Assembly (NCBI GenBank): GCA_030770545.1
Contig: CM061096.1
Span: forward strand, 13,373,501-13,437,500
DNA from: Macropodus opercularis
Lineage: Eukaryota > Chordata > Actinopteri > Anabantiformes > Osphronemidae
DNA: 64,000 nucleotides
Direction: 5' to 3'
This document shows, one piece after another, positions 46,684-60,200 of this stretch. The notes under the pieces are model-generated. The model was not told the DNA's origin. It did not search any database and saw only the letters and a program-made list of their open reading frames with translations. Both the position numbers and the translations under genes were made by a program. Numbering within the stretch: position 1 is the stretch's first letter; each line of letters begins with the position of its first letter.

Positions 46684-49097
46684 ATGGCTGATGAAAAACC
46701 TAAGGTGAGTGTCTCCATATTGTATGAAAATACCTGTTAATTTCACGGAAGGTGTAGAAACGTGGCTCGGAGAGAAACCGGACGTTTCCTCGTGTTCTGT
46801 TTTACATAGTTAAAGTTAAAAGCTAAAATTCAACTACTGCCTATGCCTACTTTGATAGACCGGAAGATTTGTGAACGCGCATCCTCGAGCGCGCATATCC
46901 CTTCTACTTGACCACAAACAGCCAACCAGCAGCTGATGGTATCCTCATTCCGTGCGTCCGCGCGCGAACGGCTTGTTATTATTAATGGCATGTTCATTTA
47001 CGTAAGTGGTGAAAAGTTTTGTACTCCGCATTGACATACCAGCACTCGCTAATGTGACACTTTTCTTGTTGTTCTCTGTGGAGATGTCAGGCAGCGGCGC
47101 GCATAATTGACTTTGAAAGAGAATGTAAACCAAGAAAAACAGTTGATTTGTATACATCATTATTGCAACTAAACAATGTTGAAGAGGTCTGTGTTCGCCA
47201 AATTCCCATTTTTAATCAAATGCTTTGATTAAAAATGTTGGACCTTTTGAATATTAATTAACTAATAATATTATGAGCAACAGGTTGTAAGTTAAAAGAA
47301 CCAGCTGCCTTGTCAGAACTCAGGTCTTATTACTTATACATAAAAATACAGCCATCTCGTCATGACATCTTAGAGGACTGTCGCAATTAATTGTCTGTAA
47401 AACACTAAGCCCTGCTGCCTATTAATTATTACAGGTTGAATGACAAACTGAAACAGTGTCTTTTATTTTTTCCTCTTCTTTGTAATAGGAAGGGGTCAAA
47501 ACAGAAAACAACGAACACATAAATCTAAAGGTAGCAGGTCAGGATGGATCTGTGGTGCAGTTCAAGATCAAAAGACACACGCCGCTCATCAAACTCATGA
47601 AGGCCTACTGCGAGAGACAGGTGGGGATGGCTCAGTATCACAACACAAAGTTCATCATGGCTAAATGGGGACAGTTCCAGATGTTCCTGGGTATTAACTA
47701 CCCAAAACTTTGTAGCATAAGAATATTCAAAGAAAGGATGCACAACTGGAACTTCTGCTACAACATTTCCATCAATATACTGGCCCATCAAAGTGGAATA
47801 TTTTTAGCACAACAAAGCTTTAATGTAAATCAAAGAACAACATTTACTGCAGTAGTCTCGTCTCACGTGTTGGTCATGGCTTACAAGTTTACAAGAACCT
47901 ACAATATGCTGCATTTACATCACATGGAAATAATTATTTAAATTACTTTAAGGTTCAGAACAACAGCTTTTGAAGTAAAGCCATGTCTGAAGGCAAAACC
48001 GGCTATGAAGAAAGGAACTGTGCACTCATTGACCGCTTATTACAGTGCAATGCAGTGTTAACCCCAAGTAAAGGAAGAGTTAGGTCTTGGTGGTTTACAC
48101 ATAGATTATGATGTTGCTTGTGTGAAAGCCATTGACTGCTATCTGTGATTCAGCATGTTAACCAGACAACGTGTCTTATCTTTTCAGGCAGCAGGTTTGG
48201 GCTAAATCATTTCTGAAGATGTCCTTTCCTGTGCACGTTATTATAAAAGGAACAGCAGAACTGCTGACTCTTTGGGATTTTTGCCAATGCGGTTCTTTAA
48301 AAAACGATTCATAATACTGATTGCAAACTGCATGAATACAAAAGCAGTGTTTATATGGAAAGAAATGTTTATACTAATAGTTAGAAAGAAACGTGTAAAC
48401 CGTGACAGAAAACAAGGTTTTTACTCCCTGACGGAAGATCCTAGTGTTGTGTTCTGTGGACGGTCAGCCGTGTTTGTCAAGAAGCTCATTTTAAAATCGA
48501 CGAGAAACGAGAAACGTATGTTTTTCATTATTCGTTCATGTTTCAAGGCAAATGACGGTTTAAGTGATGGCAGCTAATGTTTTTATCACCCTAGAATAAG
48601 CATAAGTTGAACAAGGCAGCACATGCGTCACCGTTCATCCACTGGAACATTATTATTTTGTATGTGATCAGGAAGCACATTGTATCTAATAGCTGTAGAA
48701 GTAATAACATTGTTTACCCCTTTGAATCCTTTTGAGGAATAATTAGTTTTCAGCAGATGAGTCTTTTTACTAGAATGGTCTTTTTGTTTGTCTCTCTTCA
48801 GGGACTTTCGATGAGACAAATAAGGTTCAGATTTGACGGACAGCCAATAAACGAGACAGACACACCAGCGCAGGTAAGTGCAACAATGAGTTTTGTTAAT
48901 TTACTTCACAGAAAGTATTCCTACAAAATGTGTATTCACAGGCAACATGTTGCATAAAAATCATATGTGAAACTTATGAAAAGCTTTCATATGAGTCATT
49001 AACGTGTCTAAGTAACCTGTTTTCTTTTTAACAGTTGGAAATGGAAGATGAAGATACAATTGATGTGTTTCAACAACAGACAGGAGGCCGAATTTAA
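46684..49097 (+). CDS. sumo2: SUMO2/3-type small ubiquitin-like modifier
   Basis: Ubiquitin-like protein attached to lysines of nuclear proteins through the SAE1/UBA2-UBC9 pathway. Exons 46684-46704, 47489-47620, 48802-48873 and 49035-49097 join in frame to 95 aa, the SUMO2 length. The internal SUMOylation site VKTE (Lys11), used for chain formation, is present. The beta-grasp core RQIRFRFDGQPINETD and the QQQTGG end are intact. SENP proteases would cut after the di-glycine, removing a two-residue extension, Arg-Ile, where human SUMO2 has Val-Tyr. TPLIKLMKAYC has Ile where human has Ser. The symbol sumo2 rests on synteny (next to nup85 and jpt1), as SUMO2 and SUMO3 are hard to separate by sequence. 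AATAAA at 49695-49700 implies a 0.6-kb 3' UTR. Confidence 0.95.
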
Positions 49098-49719
49098 TCT
49101 GCCACACGCTTCACAGTTTTCCTCCTCAACACAACAACAACCTTCCCGACCTGTGATACACACCGGCTGCTTCTTTGCAACACATCCCATGGCCTCAACC
49201 AAATTCCATGCAGAAGAAGTTGTAATTTCTCTGCCACATATAACTGCATTTAGATTTGCCCCATTCACTTTTCTGTTTTTGTACATAAACCATTTCCAGA
49301 TCATCCTGAGTTGAAGTTTTGTCTGTTCATGGTGTATTGTGTAACTATTGAGGACTTCCATTCCCAGTTGGACAGGTTTGTTCTAAGGTTGCAGACTGAC
49401 AGAACTGGTGGTAGGTTGAGAGTTAATGAAACTGGTTCCTGTAAATTTGTTCTTGAAGTGTACTATGGGGACTGATTGTCACATAGTGAATGGTATATCC
49501 AGTCTGGGAGTGAAGCCAGACTGTAATATGGTTTCTGTTATCTAAAAAATATTTGATTTTATACATTTTATATAGTAGTGGATTCGTAGACAAATGTTTA
49601 AATTCATCATTTGACTTGACCAAGCTACAAATGTTAGGGGAGTAAACAGATGTTCACGTTAAACACCTGTCTTGTCTATTATAATGTCTGTTAAAATAAA
49701 GCTATTGTCTTTTTCCAGA

Positions 49720-50420
49720 CTTTTACAGTTGCTGTCGTGTTATCTGCTGTAACTCTTAGTATGAATTCTTTCTTCTAAAACCTAATCTAGCTTGGTTGCC
49801 ATAGTTGTTGTGGGATGTTTGAGTGTTTTATTCTGCACAGTGAAGCTTAGACACTAGAAGTTTTTTTTCTAGAAGATCTGTTGAAGGAAGAGAGTATCTG
49901 CCTAAAATTTACTTATAGTTTAAAAAGAAACTAGCAGCAGTTGTGCTTGATTAGCATAGTATAATACAATCACTGGCCTTTTTATTAGGGTCATTTCTCA
50001 GTTATGAAAGTTGATATTTCTACTGTATTTTATTACTGAGGTTAAAGAGTTTGAGTGATAATACATGTGTAATAAGGTGGCTTGGTTTCCAGTTGATCTT
50101 GAAATGTCTTGGCCTGGATGACTGGAAAACTGTCACCACGTCAAGGTTGAGTTTGACAGAACTGTTCCTAGATTCTGGATGCTTTAGTGTTGTTTTCTTT
50201 TATTGATATGGTCATAGTTTAACTTTTTCGAGGATGAGGAATCCTGAGGAGTCCTCAAATCATCGCCAGCGTGAGATCAAAGTTTGCCCATGTGTTATTG
50301 GCTCTTACAGCTCAGCTTTTGCGCGCTGTCACAATCAATGCTCCCAGATTAAACAGCAGGAAAAGCCCTCGGGAAATGGGCTGGTGGCGCTGAGAGCAAC
50401 TAGAGAGCCCTGGGAGGTTC
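49720..50420. other. Spacer between the SUMO gene and jpt1
   Basis: AT-rich sequence without a recognisable exon or repeat. GC content rises towards 50400, where the jpt1 promoter begins. Confidence 0.5.
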
Positions 50421-50423
50421 TGC

Positions 50424-50516
50424 CCAATGAGAGACGAGTTCTGTGACGGCCCGTCCAATGAGGCGAGAGTTCTGCGCCGTGCTGTCCAATCAGGACGGGC
50501 CGAACGCTGGTGGGCC
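50424..50516 (+). promoter_or_regulatory. jpt1: Three CCAAT boxes in a 31-bp tandem repeat, jpt1 promoter
   Basis: CCAAT occurs at 50424, 50455 and 50486, exactly 31 bp apart. The first two units also share GAGTTCTG and surrounding bases, so this is a tandem repeat and not a chance spacing. CCAAT is the NF-Y recognition core, and about three helical turns between sites would place NF-Y on one face. It lies 230-290 bp before the jpt1 ATG in a CpG-rich region. Confidence 0.65.
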
Positions 50517-50713
50517 GGGTCTGGTGGGCTGGCACCGCAGAACCAGCGGATCTGGCAGCGCTTATGTGTTTCCAGTCTCGGGTGGAGTCTCCATCCAGTC
50601 GCATCTCTGCGGGGGCGAAGGTGTCGGAATTTCTTTTTTTTTTTTTAAGTACAACTTTTATTTTTTGCCAGCGGCTGCTTGTTTCCGCTAAGACCTCGAA
50701 ATACCCCATAACG

Positions 50714-53700
50714 ATGACGACGACCACCACGTTCCAAGGGATGGACCCCGGCGCTAAGAGCAGCTCCAGGTAACAGCCGCAGAAAGCGAACCGTGGAGGA
50801 ACAAAAGAAGTGGGATGTGGGCGAAGCCTCCGAGCTGGCGAGCGCCGTCCGCTGCGCCTGAAGCCGGCCCGTTACCTCCGCGTTAGCCCGACGCGGATCC
50901 TGGAGGATTTAGCTCAACTGTCACCCAGTGCTGCTAATTAAGTTAATCTCGCTGGGTGGCTCCGTGGCCTTCGGCTGCACCAAGTTAGTTCGGGTAGCTC
51001 GTCTGGGCTGCGGGGAGAGATTTAGTTTGAGAAGCCATAAAAGAGATGGAACCAAACTCTCCATGTGTGTTTTTCGCGGATTCACCCGAGGTTCGCTCTG
51101 CGCCGACCGCGGCCCTCGGCTCCTAACTTTTATTTAGTTCTTCGGAGTCAGCTCGTCTCCTGCGGTGATTTGTGCTGTCATGTGGAGTTTTTCGGTGATT
51201 ATTCTGGGATGGCGAGTCGACTTTTTATTGTTTGTTGTGTAGCGTTAACTGTTCGAGCACCGAGGAAACAGCTGATGAGCTTTTAGACAAAATATGTGAC
51301 CACATGGGGGAAAAAAAACTCGACTAGACGCAAGGTCTGCGTTTGCCATCAGCCCTGGTTCACCGTTGAATGTGGAGGAGCGATTTCAGTGTTTTTCAAC
51401 CATAGTCTAGTCTGTCATCACCCCCGTGACAGTGTCTGTTAAATGTCTAAGGACCATGCAGTCATCGCTTTCCAGTAAGTGATGCGTCTCTAAAAGAATC
51501 CTTTTTAAAATGGTGCCGTGCTCATAAACGGCTACGTTCCAGGAAACCCTGCTGCTGTTCGCCTTTGCTGGGCATGAAGACCAACATGTAGCATTTTGAA
51601 GCCGCATGCAGCTTTCACATCATGCCTGGTTTGGGTGGGGGCTTCCAGCTTCCTAAGCCTGTAAATCTGCCCTTAGCTCTTTTGCTTGTGCCCTTAAAAC
51701 CCCTTTTACGAGCTGCTGGTCATTTCTACTGCTGGGTGGCCACACGGATCCCTTCACCAGCAACGTGGGCAGAATGAGGTTTGAATCCTAGCAGGCCGTC
51801 GACCGCCTCCTGCTGTACTGCCTTATCAGACACGCCGCCTTTAGCTCTGGACCTCAGCCATATCTGAGTTGCCTGGAGCTGCCCCACAGCTTCTTGCCGG
51901 TTTTGCTGTTTCATTAATATTATTTGCAGTTTCATTATAGGGTGGGGTCTGCCCCTCCCCTCCACAATCTGTGGAAAGCATGAGCTCATCCTCTCTGGTC
52001 GGGAGGTGAAGTCTGGTTTAGGCATTACTGTCATAGCCAAACAGACACTTGTGTGGATATAAGAATGGATTTTCCTTCTCTGGTTGCTTTCTTTGTAGTC
52101 CCGCTTTGAGACAGGAGTTGATTTTTGGACTCCATCTGCCCGCCTGCCCCTCGGACAGCTGCTCAGTGTGTCAGCTGGTGGCTTTAGGGACTCTGAGGAG
52201 AGGAGAGTTTGCTGGAGAAAAGAGGGAGGGGTTCAGCAGGGGCTCTGCAAACACATCAGTTTCTGTCGTCCACGCTGTCCTTCAGCACAGCGAGGGGAAA
52301 AAGGGCTTTCGCTACTCATTACGGGGTTGCTTTTGTTCAGCGTGCGGTGGAAGGAATGTCTGAGGAAAGTGGGCATTGTTTACCATGCGCTAGTCCACAT
52401 GAAGCCTGCTCATATTGTTCTGGAACAATGTGGGGTGACTCTTTATTACGTGACCTACGTTAACTGGAGATGCCGGACTTCTCACCTCTACTGTGTAACA
52501 TTAACCCAAATGTGCCCAGAATTTGACTTGCTCATTCAGTAATAAAATTACAGGGTTCCCAGTAAATGACACCAACCCCTCGTGTGTCACCCCAAAGGAA
52601 TCTTTGCTGAGACGCTGCAGCTAACCCTGTGGTTATGTGCAACTGGAGTCAGCTGCAGGACTGAGACTGTGCCGGGGCTTAGACCGAGACCTTGCCGGTA
52701 GCTTTTTTGTGTGTGTGAAGGGGGTGGAGTAGGGAGAAGGCTGTTTATAGCTGCAGGCATCCTCATGTTTTGTTTCAATATTGATTTGCTCGTTCTTTTT
52801 TGCACTGTGCAGCTGATCTGTGGCGTGTGACATGAAGACCATGTGTTGTTAGGTTGATGTAAAGAGTGGGGGGAGGGGACATTGGTCTGTCTGGACTTTC
52901 TTAACAGTCCCTCATTTCTTGCTCATCAGGGTACTACGGCCACCGGGTGGGGACTCCAGCTTTACCCTTGGTGCAGACGAAAACACCACCCCGCAGCGCA
53001 AGAACAAGATGGCCTCCAGCATCTTTGCAGAACCTGATGACCCCCATGCGCATCGGAGGAACAATCCACCCAGTAACTCAGTCCAACATCCCTCTTAGTT
53101 CATTTATCTTATGATATTATGAGTCAAAAGAATGAAAACAACAGTGCTGTTTCACAAGGTAACATTAGTGTTGCCTTTGCATCAGGAAGTTTGTATAAAC
53201 TCATAAAACAAACTAATCTGAAAGCAAATTGTCAGCAAAAGCAGAGAAGCTTATTTAAGCACGATGCAGCTATTTGTTCTAGCTGAAGCTTGGAAAACAG
53301 ACCAAACTGCAGCGTTATTTAGTATGTTTCCATCTAGGTTGTCAAAATCCCCAGAGTTCCAGCCTAAGGGTAATTTGAAGCCAGGGTTTGATGAAGGGGT
53401 ACAAGTCTCAGGCCTCAGTGGAAACAAGTGTGTCACTCAGAAATGTGTTAATTGGTGAAATGTGTGGCCTTGTATAAGCACAGGGGGGCTTTTATTTTGA
53501 GTCCACAAAGAAAGGCGGACAAATGCAGCACCAGCAGTAACAGGTCTGAAGCTTTGAGTTGTCAAGGTCACAGTAATATACGGCCACAGAGGCTTAAATA
53601 ACATATTATTATAGACTTATTGTTACTGCCGCCATGTTAAAATAATCCAGATAATTTATCTTTATTGTTTGATCAATGTGAGCGTTTTTTACTCAACTAG

Positions 53701-56700
53701 TAATTAGTTAAGGATCAAAAATACATTTCCATCAGTCAGTCGCTTTCTGTTAAGGCAGTGAACTTTCCCACAAGCAGGAATCATGTGTTTTCACATTGTC
53801 CACTGTTTATCACAGTGTCTTGGTATGTGGACAGAGACAAAACTCATTCAGTCCTTTTTTTTTTTTTTTAAATTCAGAATCATTACTCTGACCTACAGCC
53901 AGCAGCTGCTGACAGTAAAACTCTTCCTGCTTGCATTGTTTCACTGGGGTTAAGTTCAGGCGAAGCTTCTCATAGCTGCCCCACTTCAGCGGATACAACT
54001 GGATATGGATATTAGTTTCCGCTTCAAAGGTTTATTAGTGGAACAGGTTGTATAAGCATTGTTCCTGTGTATGAGCAGGTTCGTTTACTTTGGCTTAGTG
54101 TCCGTGTTTTATATGGTCAAAAGCATCTGAATTCTCCAGAGTGAGCAGGGCTTTATTTATGCACAAACACCCACCTGTCATAATGCAGTGTGATATTTTC
54201 ATTGTAAATGACCTGAACATTTGTTTTAATGTATAGTTGGACTTCTTCACAAAGCAGATTTCAAATAGCTGACTGCAGAAATGTGCTTCTGATGCTTGTG
54301 CAGACACATGAGCATATTGTTGTTTGGCAGCATCAGGACGTTGGGGGTTTTAAGATGACCAGAGCTGTTGGATTGTTCAAGTGCCCTCAGTTTCTGGCCA
54401 CGTAGGAACTTTGCAATCAGAGAGGAAGCCAAAGCTCCGAGCAGCAGGATGATTGTGCCCGTCTCCCAGCTTGTTGGCCTGTAGTGATATTGTGCATTTA
54501 TTCCATAGGCCCAGGAGCTCAATCATCAACGTCGATAGTATGGCTACGTTCTGTAGGGATGGTAACATTATGCCCCATCAATCTAGTTTAGTCCATTTGC
54601 TACTTGCTGTTCAATGTGAGAAAATCGATCAGACTCAGAAATGTTGAGTGACAGAGGCTCTTAACTGTGCTGATTCACTCCACTCCATTAAGAACAATGG
54701 CCACTCCTCTGCTTCTTCAGCAGGCGTTGTTCCCCACATGACAAAGGCAGCCTGTCCCCTCCCAGGCCCTCTGGGCTACAACTGAGCCGTTACCTTATGT
54801 GGCTTTGGTTAGCACAGCCTGCTTCTCCACAGTGGGCCAAACACTGCTTTTAATGCTCTTTCTGCCTAAGCACAGCGCAAGCGTTGCAGGGTTATAAGAG
54901 TTTTGGCATCTGCTGGAAAAGCAGATTTGGTCGAGTGTCCAGTTGATTTTGTCTGATGTTGTATATAAACGGTCCCGTTTAGTCAAATCTGATGAGTTGA
55001 ATCATGGTCAGCATGGGATCAAAAACATCGGGGCCTGGGTTGGTTTTGTGGCTAATTGGATTAGTGTCCATATGCTATGACTCTGCTGCCTTAAAGCCTG
55101 ACTTCTGTTTTATTTGTTGTCTCTTGAGTTTCTTGTCTAGTTTCTGTTTCGCTAAACAGGAATAATAATAATAAGGATTAAAAGTGAGGTTTTAACATCT
55201 TGCTCAGTGTTTTTTAAAAATTCTATTAGTCTGTCTCTTGCCTTCACAGGCGGGGCAGCTGCAGGGACCCTGTGTGGGGAGCCGTCAGCCCCCCTGAGGC
55301 GGTGCCAGCAGCCTCTTCTCTTTCCCAAGAACCCTCAGCCCGAACTGACCACCATCCACAACTCTGGAGCTGCCATGATGTGGAACCAGAGACGAGAGGT
55401 ACCTCATTTAATCTGACAGACGCTGTTTCCAAAACAAAGCCGCAGCTTAGCTTTGGAGCTGGTTGGAGCACGTTGCTGTAGATTTAGTGTAATTCTGAGC
55501 AGTTCAGGAGGAAATTCAATGAGGGGCGGGTGCATGTATTTGAAACTGACCTAGGATGTTGTTTGATGGATATTCTACACTGACATTTGTGATCCCTCTG
55601 GAGGTTTAATTTTTACTCTGGGGATGAGCCCGTACTCACTGCGTGACGTGGCTTAAATCTTCTAATTCAGCAGTTTAGATTGAGTTTAAAGCCACAGTGA
55701 AACAGGATCTTGATAACGATAGACAAGCTAAACAAAGACGTGGCTCAGCTCCTAGAAATATCAAGTGGCAGAAAGCTCTGTAGTGTTCGTGTCGATGTTG
55801 CTGCAGAAGCTTCGGTTTGAACCGGTAACATCTGGCTATATACATATTAGCAGAAGTAGGCTGATTCAGCATAGGAACGCATGCAGGGCTTGTCTGTGCT
55901 GGTTAAAGGTCCCTTTGATTGAGGGACGATATCATGCCTTTGTCTTGTGTTTTCTTTGTAGGGTGAGAATGGCCAAGAACAAGTGAATAATGGTAAGCAC
56001 CTTGATCTATTAAATCCAGTTTCTGTTGCTCTCTCATGTCGGGGCATGAATCGGATAGTTCACGGGCTGAATGGCACACCAGAGTCTGAGTACACGTGCT
56101 CTTCCTCCCAACATTTCATAACGTCTTTGATGTGGTTTCCTCCTGTCATGATGGACTGCAGTCAGCAGCTGTTGCCTGATGGAGAGCTTGACTCGATATT
56201 AAAAGCTTTTTACTAACCTCCAGGTGCATGTTTGTAAGAGTGGTTGGCTCCTCAGATAATGGAGGGTTCGACCTCGTTTGAGAGTCGTTGATATACAGCA
56301 CGTTTATTTCTGCGTGTATGTGTTTCTTCTCTGCATAGAAAAGCTAATCTCATTTACTGTAAGTTAAAAAAAAAAAAGTCATTTAAAAACAAGACGCAGA
56401 CAAAAGCTAGTGTCAAAGTCAGAATTTGCTGTAAATATCCTGAGCTGTTTATCTTTTTTTAGTTGCCCAGTCAAACTCGCAGAACAGACACCGAGCCTAC
56501 ACCAGCTGAAGTACTGCTGCTGAGATGTTAGAGCGGATTAGTTGTTGATGTTGGAGTCGACTCGACGATCTGATTGGGCGTCTACTACTTTTAAATCTTG
56601 CGTGAACAGAATTGTAATGTGGTGAAGAACAAATTGTCGACGGAAGCTGTTTCGTTTTCTTTTATTTATTTTTTTCGTCTTCACCACCTTGTTGTTCATA

Positions 56701-56850
56701 GATTGTCCTGATGATGTGGAAGGAGAACAGGAGGAGCAAGAGCAGCAGCAGGACGCGCCACAGCCATCTACTCCCTCGGGAGGTGCCAATGCCACCGCCG
56801 GTGGCCGAAGAAACCCACCTGGTGGCAAATCCAGCCTCATCCTGGGCTGA
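50714..56850 (+). CDS. jpt1: Jupiter microtubule-associated homolog 1 (HN1)
   Basis: Small, largely disordered protein of the Jupiter/HN1 family, associated with microtubules and cell-cycle control. Exons 50714-50769, 52930-53072, 55250-55398, 55962-55992 and 56702-56850 join in frame to 175 aa (human about 154). The conserved N-terminus MTTTTTFQGMDPGAKSSSR is followed by VLRPPGG, RKNKMASSIF and the C-terminal RRNPPGGKSSLILG, the repeated family motif. The middle (exon 3: LCGEPSAPLRRCQQPLLF) is divergent, and exon 5 has an acidic Glu/Gln run, so the function of this part is open. Exon 2 ends at the phase-1 donor A|GTAACT, which is required to keep the frame. AATAAA is at 57212-57217. Confidence 0.92.
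50770..52929. other. jpt1 intron 1
   Basis: The first about 400 bp remain CpG-rich and probably belong to the promoter island. Open frames of up to 124 codons near 52.05-52.54 kb overlap one another in different frames and have no family resemblance. No other feature was recognised. Confidence 0.45.
53073..55249. other. jpt1 intron 2
   Basis: Intronic sequence with a poly-T tract near 53855. No gene, RNA or mobile element was recognised. Confidence 0.45.
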
Positions 56851-57229
56851 GAGCAGTTATTGGGTTGTTTGTTTGTTTGTTTTCTTTTTTCATTGAAACG
56901 CTTTTTTATTTTTTGAAAATGAATACCCCACCTCTCTTCATCAACGCGTCACCTTCCTTTCACCTTCACCTACACATGTCATCACACCCACCCTTGTCCT
57001 AACCTTTTGTTTGATCCTTTTTTCTATTAAAAGAAAAAAACTGTTGATAAAAGCACTTTATGTATCTCTGTCCCCCCCGTCCCACTTCACTTCAGCCCAT
57101 CCTGTAGTGCATCGCGCCTGCTGGGAAAGGCATGACTTTTAGCTCGACTCTCATTCTTCCCTATTGTAAATGGTAAAAAAAAAAAGATTTGATGCGTGAA
57201 TTTCTAAATACAATAAAGATTGATATGAA

Positions 57230-60200
57230 TTTGCTGAGGCTGATTGCTTTTTTTTAAATGGTAATAGTTCTGTGTGTGATCCTGCCTGGATAAGTGGGTA
57301 ACTCAGTCCAGAAATGACAAAAGGCACAAAATATAAAATCATATCGACTCTCCTTCTCAACTTATCTGTGTAAATGGCTCCACACACTGACCTAAATATT
57401 ATTTACGTGGACGTCTGCCCTGCTAAAGTAGTCATCGAAGCTGCCGCCAATTCTGTCAGGAGAGAAACTCCACTATCTCTTCATGACATCATGTACTAGG
57501 TATTTGGCTTCCTTCACTGTTTCTGACTTTGCCTGTGTGCTGCTTCTAGCTCAGGCTGTGGGCTGTTTGAGATCAGGTCAGTTTCTAGAAGTGAAATGTG
57601 ATTCATGAAAGAAGTAACATGACTTACTGTACAACCTCACCTTTAATAACGCTCCTACACTTTTCCTTGTTTGGAAATGCTGCAGCACATCACAAGCACC
57701 AGAATACAGCACAGTTTATTCGCCTGTTTAATAAATGTGGAGCTTACTGTGTCGCATATTAACATCTTTAAACTTACGACTGTGCTGTACAAGCACATTT
57801 CTCATGTTCCATCAGAGACACCTTTACCAGGAAAGCACCTAACATGCTAAGATATAATGCTTGCTGCGAGTTATTTAACTGTTTTTGTTGACTACATTGG
57901 ATGTGTCATAGTTTCAATGTGTTCTTCTAACCTGACCCAGCAATTAGCTTTAAAGTCGTCTAATCTTAACTTTATGACTTTACGGTGACTGGCTGGCGTA
58001 TTATTGACTTGATCAGTCTCGCTAAGCCTCTTAATGGGAGGCTGAAAGGGTCTAGAAGGCAGATCATCACTGTGGGATGTTTCTGTAAAGCTGAGCCATA
58101 ATAAACCTTATCTTTGTTTAAATAGCATGAAAGGCCAGCAATAAATAGGTTTGCAGTTTGTCTCAGTGTTTTTCGTGTTGTGTTCACATTGTGCTCAACA
58201 AACCAGTGTCTGAACATCTGACGTCAGACCAGCAGCCACACAGCTTTAGAGAGACGTTGCACAGAAAACAGACTTGTTTCAGCGACTTGTACTTGGCTTT
58301 CTGAGCCAAACCCCAGGCGGCCTAAAGAGTGCTGTGGTGCTGCGGTGTGTTCCAGCTCTCATCTGCCGTGAAAGGCATGCAGAGGTCACTCAGGATCAGG
58401 AAAAGAACTTCCTGCCCTGGAGAAATGCCAGGACGCCAGAGTGCAGTCAATGAAGTCTTGTTTTGTGCTGCTCTGGGGAAAGTCCTGCGCCATTTACTGC
58501 AAACTTTATTATGCCACCTTAAGAAAACAAAGTCGGTCTCTGGTGCTTTCCACAACCAACAACAGTCACAAAAGACCTTACAGGACACGAAAATAATGCT
58601 TTTTAGAAAATCCATCACATCCCCCTAGAGCAGCACCAGGAGACATGAAATGAAACCTCCAGCAGAACCAGACTCAGTGCGCGGCCATCTGCCTCCGCCG
58701 GTTGGGGTGAGGAGAGAGAGCAGAGCGAAAAGATCAACAAGCAACAATAAAAGAGCAGAAAACACAAAGTTAATCACATGCAACGCCACAGTTAAGCAAT
58801 AGCAGTGTAGCAGTAGTCAAGGAGCATGACTGAGCAAGAGGAGTCTCCCCCCCCTTCATCATCCTACTAATCTGTCTAGAAAGACGGCAGATTACCATTT
58901 TCCTCCCCCGCAGCCATATGCTGTTGTCTCCCCCACGTGTGTGATGAATGTTTAAGCATCCTTGCTCATTTGCAAGGTATTCAAAGTATTGGCAGGACCA
59001 TTATGCCATGTCTCACTCCAGATGAGGCCATGTGAGTCCCCAGAGGTCCACGAAGAGGAAGAGGATGTGTGTGCGTGGAAATGAATTGGGGATGGGATGA
59101 GTCATCCCAGAGTGACGTGGCAGACACTCATCCAATCAATATTCCCATTCAGTGCTCGCGCACTGACTCAGCAACGGCCATGTGCAGGAAACCAGATGCT
59201 GTCTGAAATATTTTAAAGATTGAATTTGCTGTTTCGGTTTGTTTTCCTGTCCTTTCCTTCTGATTATCTTGCTGTCTCACTCACCCGCCAGAAGCCCTAA
59301 GCAGGAAGCAGAGGACAAATGGAAGGGGCTGTTTCCGTAGCGACGGGCAGCGTAAAAGCCCTCGTGGCACCGTCTGCTCTGGCTCACGTTCTGTCTCCTT
59401 AACTGGAGGAGATTGGAGGAAGGGAACTGACGGAGGGATGAGCCGTGGGATGGACAGAGCCCTTTTCACTCTGTCCCAGTGGGAGACAGGGAGGAAAGGG
59501 GGAGGCTGCTTTTTAAATGAATCTCCAAAGGCTGCGGACAGATGCATTGATGTTATTGATGTTGATTTTAGCATCCTCCCAGGACGGTGACGACTTAATG
59601 GAGTTTGTCGAGGTCATTTCAGCTTGAAAGCACACGGTCATCAACGTACAGTTTATCTCTAAAGCCTTGTCAGCAGTAGGCTTGTGATTTTACTGGGTCT
59701 GCTTCCCTTAAACAGCTTAGTTTGTCACTGTAGATTCTAACTGCAAGACACGTTTATTTCTAAAGGCTCCTGTGACTTTTTCATTTAGGTCTTGTCCACA
59801 ATCATCAACCATCCAGAATGAAACTTCTGGCTACAGTACGTTTAAGGGGAGAAATAGCTCCGTACATTTGCTCTTTATTTGTTTTTATGTTTATAGTTTC
59901 ATCTGGAGATAAAGTGCATTTCAAAGTCCTGCAATCCCTCAAAGCATGGAACTGTATTTCATCCCCCCTAAAGGTTGGAAGGTTAAAGGTAGACGCGTAG
60001 GGGCGTCTGTTCTGCCACTTGAGGGCGCTACTGCTGCTGTAAGGCCTGAGCTGGTGGTGTCAGCTGAGCCTCTCAGTTCATTCATCTGGTTCTGCATCAT
60101 GGCCGTCCAGGTGTCTGACTCAAGGCCCGCTGCTTGTTTAAACAGATGCACAGAAAAGTAAGATATTATCTGACCTTATGAGGCTAATGTACTGACAACA

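Noticed and set aside
47552..47941. 129-codon frame continuing past SUMO exon 2
   Set aside because: Simple read-through into intron 2 after the GTGGGG donor at 47621; the conserved continuation lies in exon 3 at 48802.
50335..50730. 131-codon minus frame across the jpt1 promoter
   Set aside because: GC-rich promoter DNA open in several frames on both strands; no family resemblance.
58322..58628. Opposing 98- and 99-codon frames downstream of jpt1
   Set aside because: Complementary frames on both strands over the same bases, with no splice context and no recognised motif.
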